Part shown: in pieces, positions 14,812 to 19,360 of the stretch
Numbering within the stretch: position 1 is the first letter of the stretch
Layout: each line of letters starts with the position of its first letter
NCBI GenBank assembly: GCA_002297665.1
Contig: DBMS01000217.1
Coordinates: forward strand, 1-19,360
Reading direction: 5' to 3'
Length of the DNA stretch: 19,360 nucleotides
Origin: Holophagaceae bacterium UBA692
GTDB lineage: Bacteria > Acidobacteriota > Holophagae > Holophagales > Holophagaceae
Translations under genes and position numbers: made by a program
Notes under the pieces: generated by a model
What the model saw: the letters and a program-made list of their open reading frames with translations, nothing else
Told to the model about the DNA's origin: nothing
Database searches by the model: none

Positions 14812-15999
14812 CTAATGCGTCAGGATGTGCCTGATGGCCGCCACCACCTGGTCCTGGTCCGCCTCGGTGAGGCCCGGCCACAGGGGCAGGCTCATGAGCC
14901 GCTCCCCGCTCCACTCCGTGTGGGGCAGGCCGTCGGCGGGCAGGGCCCCGGGGTGCTCCCGGTAGAAGTCCCGGTAGAAGCTGTGCACGTGGGCGGGCCG
15001 GTAGTGGATGCCGGTGCCGATGTTCTCCTCCTTGAGCCGGGCCACGAATTCGTCCCGGTCCATGCCCGCCACTTCGGGCCGGATGCGCGCGACGAAAAGG
15101 TGGAAGCAGTGCTGGTGGACGTCGTCGCCGGGCACGGGGAGGACGAGGGCCTCCACGTCGCCGAGCAGCTCCAGGTACCTTCGGAAGAGCTCCCCCCGGC
15201 GCCGGTTGAAGCCGTCCAGCTTCTGGATCTGGTGGAGCCCCATGGCGGCCTGCAGGTCCATGAAGTTGGCCTTGCGGGCGGGTTCGGTCACGTCGAAGTG
15301 GGGACTGCCTTCCTTGGACTGGCGCTTCCAGGCGTCGCGCTCGATGCCGTGGAAGCGCAGGCGCTTGATGCGGGCCTCGAAGGACCCGTCGTGGAAGGCG
15401 ATGCCGCCGCCCTCGCCGGTGGTCATGTTCTTGTTGGGGTGGAAGCTGTAGACGGAGAAGACCGAGCGGGGATCGGAGCCGATCTTCCGGCCCCGGTAGC
15501 TGGCGCCCATGGCCTGCGCCGCGTCCTCGACCACCCAGAGCCCGTGGGCCTGGGCGACGCGCCAGACCTCGTCCATGGGAGCCGGCAGGCCCGTGAGGTG
15601 CACCGGGATGATGCCCCGGGTGCGCGGGGTGATGGCCGCCTCCAACTTCGAAGGGTCCAGGTTCAGGGTGACCGGGTCGATGTCCACCAGCACCGGCACG
15701 CCCCCCTGCAGGAGAATGGTGCTCAGGGTGGACACCCACGTGAGCGCCGTGGTGATGACCTCGTCCCCGGGCCGGATGCCCAGGCACTGCATGGTGATCT
15801 CCTGGGCGGTGGTGGCGCTGTTCATGACCAGGCAGTGCGGCACCCCGTTGTAGGCCTGCAGGGCCTCCTCGAAGCGGCCCGACTTGGGCCCGGTGGTGAT
15901 CCACCCGGACTCGATGGAATCGATGATCTCGGCGATCTCCTCCTGGCCCACCATGGGCCGGGTGAAGGGGAGGAACGCCTCCCGTCGGACGTAGGACAT
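14812..15999 (-). CDS. DegT/DnrJ/EryC1/StrS family aminotransferase
   Basis: PLP-dependent fold-type I enzyme of 395 residues that normally transfers an amino group to a keto-sugar nucleotide, providing amino sugars for surface glycans or secondary metabolites. The Schiff-base lysine is K190 in SFHPNKNMTTGEGG, and the PLP-ring aspartate is D159 in VVEDAAQAMGA. The N-terminal PFTRPMVGQEEI and SGWITTGPKSGRFEE and the region TTALTWVSTLSTI are family hallmarks, close to ArnB- and PseC-type members. The start at 15999 has CGGAG four to five bases upstream. It lies 15 bases after folD and 13 bases before the LPP20-like gene. No other sugar-nucleotide gene is in the window, so the substrate cannot be inferred from neighbours. 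Confidence 0.93.
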   Translation of the reverse strand: MSYVRREAFLPFTRPMVGQEEIAEIIDSIESGWITTGPKSGRFEEALQAYNGVPHCLVMNSATTAQEITMQCLGIRPGDEVITTALTWVSTLSTILLQGGVPVLVDIDPVTLNLDPSKLEAAITPRTRGIIPVHLTGLPAPMDEVWRVAQAHGLWVVEDAAQAMGASYRGRKIGSDPRSVFSVYSFHPNKNMTTGEGGGIAFHDGSFEARIKRLRFHGIERDAWKRQSKEGSPHFDVTEPARKANFMDLQAAMGLHQIQKLDGFNRRRGELFRRYLELLGDVEALVLPVPGDDVHQHCFHLFVARIRPEVAGMDRDEFVARLKEENIGTGIHYRPAHVHSFYRDFYREHPGALPADGLPHTEWSGERLMSLPLWPGLTEADQDQVVAAIRHILTH

Positions 16000-16014
16000 G
16001 GTTGCTCCGTGAGG

Positions 16015-16926
16015 TTAGCGGGCCTGGCAGGCCTGCAGGGTGTTGGCCATGAGGCCGGCGATGGTCAGGGGCCCGACCCCCCCGGGCACCGGCGTGATGG
16101 CGCCGGCCAGGGCCGCGGCCTCGGCGAAGCGCACGTCGCCGCAGAGCACGCCGCCCTTCTCCCGCAGGGTCCTGAGCTTGCCGGGATCCGAGGCGAAGAT
16201 GACCTCGCCCAGGGCCGGGTCCTCCACGCGGTTGATGCCCACGTCCAGCACCACGGCGCCGGGCTTGATCCAGGATCCCTCGACCATGCCCGGGCGGCCC
16301 ACGGCGGCCACGAGCAGGTCCGCCTCCCGGCACAGCGCCGGCAGGTCCCGGGTGCGGCTGTGGGCGATGGTGACCGTGGCGTGCCGCTCCAGGAGCATGA
16401 GGGCCATGGGCTTGCCCACGATCTCGCTGCGGCCCAGCACTACCGCCCGGATCCCCTTGAGCTCGACCCCGTAGGCCCCGAGCATGCTCATGCAGGCCGA
16501 GGGCGTGCACGGGCGAAGCCCCGGAAGGCCCTCCAGCAGGAGGCCCTGGTTGACCGGGTGGAACCCGTCCACGTCCTTGGCGGGGTCGATGCCGTGGAGG
16601 GCGCGCTTGGAATCCAGGCCCGCCGGCAGGGGGAGCTGGACGAGGATGCCGTCCACCCCGGGATCCGCGTTGAGCCCGGCGATGACCCCGTCCAGTTCCG
16701 CCTGGGGCGTGTGCGCCGGCAGGCGTCGCTCCACGGACCGGATGCCGGTGCGGGCGCAGGCGGCCACCTTGCCCCTCACGTACACATGGCTGGCCGGGTC
16801 GTCGCCCACGATCACCACCGCCAGGCAGGGGGCGCGCAGGCCGAGGGCCGCCCGGGCCTCCACGGCCCGGGTCACTTCGTCCAGCATGCGTTCCGCATGG
16901 GCCTTTCCGTCGAGAATCGTGGTCAT
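16015..16926 (-). CDS. folD: Bifunctional methylenetetrahydrofolate dehydrogenase/methenyltetrahydrofolate cyclohydrolase
   Basis: Cytosolic enzyme interconverting 5,10-methylene-, 5,10-methenyl- and 10-formyl-tetrahydrofolate, supplying one-carbon units for purines and initiator tRNA. 303 residues from the chosen start. The catalytic Y49 and K53 are in SHVYVRGKVA. DGILVQLPLP and GIDPAKDVDGFHPVN, the NADP-binding VVLGRSEIVGKPMALML and the C-terminal PGGVGPLTIAGLMANT are all present and canonical. ATG at 16926 is preferred because GGGAG lies eight bases upstream and the protein then starts MTTILDGK, as relatives do. An in-frame ATG at 16947 would add seven residues and has a less well spaced GAGGG. 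First gene of the minus operon folD-aminotransferase-LPP20-like; divergent from rimP. Confidence 0.96.
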   Translation of the reverse strand: MTTILDGKAHAERMLDEVTRAVEARAALGLRAPCLAVVIVGDDPASHVYVRGKVAACARTGIRSVERRLPAHTPQAELDGVIAGLNADPGVDGILVQLPLPAGLDSKRALHGIDPAKDVDGFHPVNQGLLLEGLPGLRPCTPSACMSMLGAYGVELKGIRAVVLGRSEIVGKPMALMLLERHATVTIAHSRTRDLPALCREADLLVAAVGRPGMVEGSWIKPGAVVLDVGINRVEDPALGEVIFASDPGKLRTLREKGGVLCGDVRFAEAAALAGAITPVPGGVGPLTIAGLMANTLQACQAR

Positions 16927-17010
16927 GGCGGCGCTCCCGGACTCCATGGTGCCCTCAATCGGCGACCTTGTCTTGGGGCCGGGATGGTTTGTGCCTCAAG
17001 GATATTTCGC

Positions 17011-17039
17011 TTGTTATGCGGCCCGAAGGACGATATTCT
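17011..17039 (+). promoter_or_regulatory. Candidate promoter of rimP-nusA-infB
   Basis: TTGTTA (17011-17016) and TATTCT (17034-17039), each matching four of six consensus bases, are separated by exactly 17 bases. Transcription would begin near 17046, giving a leader of about 126 bases before rimP that contains the hairpin at 17129-17147. Confidence 0.35.
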
Positions 17040-17128
17040 TCTCCGTTGAATTCGGCCTGGATTTTTCCGGGCTCCAGGGCAATCGGTGGAACCCGGCCGC
17101 TGCACCCAGAGCTTCGGAAAGCCTTGTC

Positions 17129-17158
17129 GGGTGGGTTCAGCCCGCCCCAACAGCTTTT
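17129..17158 (+). terminator. Leader hairpin upstream of rimP, candidate attenuator
   Basis: GGGTGGG (17129-17135) pairs with CCCGCCC (17141-17147), six GC pairs and one G-T pair around a five-base loop. CCAACAGC and four T follow at 17155-17158, just before the AAGG ribosome binding site of rimP. The stem is strong but the T tract is short and displaced by eight bases, so it is either a weak terminator, a pause site or a structure limiting translation. Confidence 0.4.
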
Positions 17159-17171
17159 AAGGTCATCCCCC

Positions 17172-17738
17172 ATGGATCTGAAGAAACTCAAGGACCCCCT
17201 CGAACGGCAGCTGGCGCTGCTGGGCTTCGAGCTGGTGTGCCTGGAGACCGCCAAGGAAGGCCGGGACGACATCCTGCGCCTCTACATCGACCACCTCGAC
17301 CGGGGGCCCGAAGACGACCGGGCCATCACGCTCGACGACTGCGTGGCCGCCAACGACGGCCTCGTCACCTGGCTGGACGTGGAGTTCCCCAGCCTCCGGG
17401 AGACCATGAACCTGGAGATCTCCAGCCCGGGCCTCGAGCGTCCCCTCACCAGACCCGACCACTTCCGCCGGTTCCTGGGCAGGCTCTGCCGCGTGCAGAC
17501 CGCGAGCCCCATCAACGGCCAGAAGCGCTTCAAGGGATGGATCACCGGGGTTACGGATGAGAGCGTCGTCCTGGAAGAGGACAACGCGCTCAAGACCGTG
17601 CCCTTCGAAGCCGTTCAGAAGGCCCGCCTCGCTCCCTTCGACGAGGACAAGGCCCCCAAACCCCGGCACATGCCGGAACAACCGACAGCTGCCCGCGTAG
17701 AGAAAAGCGCCGGCAAGGAGACCGCATGGCACTCGTAG
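17172..17738 (+). CDS. rimP: Ribosome maturation factor RimP
   Basis: Assists late assembly of the 30S ribosomal subunit; 188 residues. The two RimP domains are visible: the N-terminal alpha/beta domain (LERQLALLGFELVCLET, LRLYIDH, then ITLDDCVAAN and MNLEISSPGLERPLTRPDHF), and the C-terminal SH3-like barrel (about 98-150, with RFKGWITGV and VVLEEDN). A charged, proline- and lysine-containing tail of about 30 residues follows and is longer than in E. coli. ATG at 17172 is chosen because AAGG lies nine bases upstream and the alignment to the family begins there, although the frame is open further upstream. It overlaps nusA by 13 bases. First gene of the conserved rimP-nusA-infB operon. Confidence 0.93.
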   Translation: MDLKKLKDPLERQLALLGFELVCLETAKEGRDDILRLYIDHLDRGPEDDRAITLDDCVAANDGLVTWLDVEFPSLRETMNLEISSPGLERPLTRPDHFRRFLGRLCRVQTASPINGQKRFKGWITGVTDESVVLEEDNALKTVPFEAVQKARLAPFDEDKAPKPRHMPEQPTAARVEKSAGKETAWHS

Positions 17739-19039
17739 CAACCAGTTTCTTCGATTCCGTGAAGATGATCGCCGCCGAGAAGGGCATCCCCGAGGAGGAC
17801 GTGTTCAAGGCGGTGGAGGAGTCCCTCGTCAAGGCCGCGGAGAAGTACTTCCAGGGCTTCGACTTCTACGGCAACTTCCAGGCCCAGATGGACCGGGAGA
17901 CCGGCGAGTTCCACGTGTACGCCCTCAAGATGGTCGTGCCCGTCGTGGAGGAGGAGGACCTGGAGATCAGCCTCGAGGAGGCCCAGGCCCTGAACCCCGA
18001 CGCCGCCGAGGGCGACACCCTCTGGCTGCCCCAGGACACCAGCCAGCTGGGCCGCATCGCGGCCCAGGCCGCCAAGCAGGTCCTGGTGCAGAAGGTGCGC
18101 GAGGCCGAGCGCGACCGCATCTTCACCGACTTCGCCGACCGCATCGGCGAGGTGGTGGTGGGCGAGGTCAAGCGCTTCGAGAAGAGCGCCATCATCCTCG
18201 AGGTGGACCGGGTGGAGGCCATGCTCCGGCGCTCCGAGGCCCTGCGCGGCGACCGCTTCGACAAGGGCCAGCGCATCAAGGTCGTCATCTCCGCCGTGGA
18301 CAAGTCCGCCAAGGACCCCCAGGTGCAGGTGAGCCGCACCGATCCCCGGCTCCTCATCAAGCTCTTCGACCAGGAAGTCCCCGAGATCCACGACGGCACG
18401 GTGGTCATCCGCTCCTGCGTGCGGGAAGCCGGCGACCGCGCCAAGGTCGCCGTGCACTCCCTGGACCCCGACGTGGATCCGGTGGGCGCCTGCGTGGGCC
18501 TCAAGGGCAGCCGCGTCCAGGCCATCATCCGCGAACTGAAGAACGAGAAGATCGACATCGTCCGCTTCGACGAGGACAGCAGCCGCTTCATCGCCAACGC
18601 CCTCAACCCCGCCAAGGCCCTGCGGGTCACCGTCACCGACCTGGAGCACCGCCGGGTGGAAGTGGTGGTGGACGACGAGCAGCTCTCCATCGCCATCGGC
18701 AAGCGGGGCCAGAACGTGCGCCTCGCCGCCAAGCTCACCGGCTGGAACATCGACGTGCGGAGCGAGGCCGAGAAGCGCCGGGACACCGAAGCGGCCATGG
18801 GCCAGGCCCTCTCCGAGGCCCCCTCCGTGGAAGAGGCGCCCAAGTCCAAGATCCTCGAGGAGTTGGGACCCATCGAAGGCCTGACCGAAGCCATCGTCGA
18901 AAACCTCGCGGCCGCCGGCCATCTGGATATCAAATCCCTGTACACTATGACCGTAGAGCAGCTGCTCGCCATCGAAGGCATGGATCAGGACTTGGCCTTC
19001 CGTCTCATCGACGCCGTGCACGCCCGGTTCGGAGAGTAG
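17726..19039 (+). CDS. nusA: Transcription termination/antitermination protein NusA
   Basis: RNA polymerase elongation factor that binds RNA and modulates pausing, termination and antitermination; 437 residues. Domains in order: the NusA N-terminal domain binding RNA polymerase (1 to about 135), an S1 domain (about 138-205, beginning GEVVVGEVKRFE), KH1 (with DPVGACVGLKGSRVQAI) and KH2 (with SIAIGKRGQNVRLAAKLTGW). A C-terminal helical module of about 55 residues (EELGPIEGLTEAIVENLAAA to the end) resembles the acidic repeats or helix-hairpin-helix units found in some NusA proteins. AAGGAG five bases before ATG lies within rimP. The KH1 loop reads GLKGSR instead of the common GxRGSR. E. coli NusA is known to regulate this operon. 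Confidence 0.97.
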   Translation: MALVATSFFDSVKMIAAEKGIPEEDVFKAVEESLVKAAEKYFQGFDFYGNFQAQMDRETGEFHVYALKMVVPVVEEEDLEISLEEAQALNPDAAEGDTLWLPQDTSQLGRIAAQAAKQVLVQKVREAERDRIFTDFADRIGEVVVGEVKRFEKSAIILEVDRVEAMLRRSEALRGDRFDKGQRIKVVISAVDKSAKDPQVQVSRTDPRLLIKLFDQEVPEIHDGTVVIRSCVREAGDRAKVAVHSLDPDVDPVGACVGLKGSRVQAIIRELKNEKIDIVRFDEDSSRFIANALNPAKALRVTVTDLEHRRVEVVVDDEQLSIAIGKRGQNVRLAAKLTGWNIDVRSEAEKRRDTEAAMGQALSEAPSVEEAPKSKILEELGPIEGLTEAIVENLAAAGHLDIKSLYTMTVEQLLAIEGMDQDLAFRLIDAVHARFGE

Positions 19040-19099
19040 ATCCTGGGCTCCTTCCCGTCATCTCCTCCGCCCCTTCCACCTATCGAGGTAAGCCCCTTC

Positions 19100-19360
19100 A
19101 TGTTGCGCATCAACCAATTAGCAAAAGAGCTCGGCGTGAGTAATCACGAAGTGATCGACGCCCTCGAAAAGCGCCTGAACATCCAGGGCAAGAGCCACAG
19201 CTCGAACCTCACGGACGACCAGGTGCAGTCGGTGCGCCGCGTCATCGAGAACAAGCCCCGGGCCCACGAGGAGCCCCCGGCCCAGCCGCGCCCCGCGGTC
19301 CAGGCGCCCGTGCGCGTGGTGAAGTCCGTCGCCCCGGCCCCCGCCCCCGTGCCGCCCCCG
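19100..19360 (+). CDS. infB: Translation initiation factor IF-2 (N-terminal part, cut by window edge)
   Basis: Only the first 87 codons are in the window, and the frame is open to the edge. The first 50 residues form the IF2_N domain: MLRINQLAKELGVSNHEVID, then KRLNIQGKSHSSNLTDDQV. This is followed by the start of the long proline- and alanine-rich linker typical of bacterial IF-2 (EEPPAQPRPAVQAPV). The GTPase domain lies beyond the window. ATG at 19100 lies 60 bases after nusA with a modest GAGG upstream. Unlike in many Bacillota, there is no YlxR or L7Ae-like gene between nusA and infB. Confidence 0.93.
   Translation, partial: MLRINQLAKELGVSNHEVIDALEKRLNIQGKSHSSNLTDDQVQSVRRVIENKPRAHEEPPAQPRPAVQAPVRVVKSVAPAPAPVPPP

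Noticed and set aside
14425..17049. Long plus-strand open frame across the LPP20-like, aminotransferase and folD genes
   Set aside because: Mirror frame of three convincing minus-strand genes; low-complexity composition with no domain.
17129..17150. Possible tRNA T-arm (GGTTCAGCCC) upstream of rimP, where E. coli has an initiator tRNA gene
   Set aside because: The surrounding bases form a simple hairpin and cannot be folded into acceptor, D and anticodon arms.
17615..19021. Minus-strand open frame antisense to nusA
   Set aside because: Mirror frame of a strongly conserved gene, with skewed composition.

Overview
The window is a high-GC bacterial chromosome segment with ordinary housekeeping content and tight packing: 21 protein-coding genes, no tRNA or rRNA, no CRISPR array, no insertion sequence and no phage genes that I can see. 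Composition, gene content (separate nuoC and nuoD, a cN-II-like HAD nucleotidase, an EntS-type MFS exporter) and protein flavour suggest an Acidobacteriota member, perhaps of the Holophaga/Geothrix group. That placement is an inference from recollected similarity and should be tested.

Layout. 1-491 is a MarR regulator running off the left edge (minus). It is followed by a 438-base AT-rich gap (492-929) holding its likely promoter and a perfect 8-4-8 palindrome that looks like an operator. hisS (minus) and an Amidase_3 cell-wall amidase (plus) start back to back, one base apart, at 2180/2182. 2992-6741 is a minus-strand operon: periplasmic adaptor, then two MacB/FtsX-type permeases, with no ATPase gene. 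6906-8129 is an MFS exporter (plus).

From 8319 to 11018 lies a minus-strand nuoABCD block, the quinone-side hydrophilic module plus NuoA of complex I. The rest of complex I is absent and three inverted repeats lie downstream. Divergent from nuoA are a SPOR-domain membrane protein, probably translated from a leaderless mRNA, and a HAD-IG 5'-nucleotidase coupled to it by a TGATG overlap; a small XRE regulator follows. Convergent to these is a minus operon folD - DegT/DnrJ/EryC1/StrS aminotransferase - LPP20-like exported protein.

The right end is the conserved rimP-nusA-infB transcription/translation operon (plus), preceded by a leader with a strong GC hairpin. infB runs off the right edge.

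I found no clearly novel multi-gene system. The best second-look items are the MarR palindrome, the ATPase-less efflux operon, a sharp composition break inside the nucleotidase gene (about 73% to 54% GC by hand count), the probable leaderless SPOR gene, and the hairpin in the rimP-nusA-infB leader.
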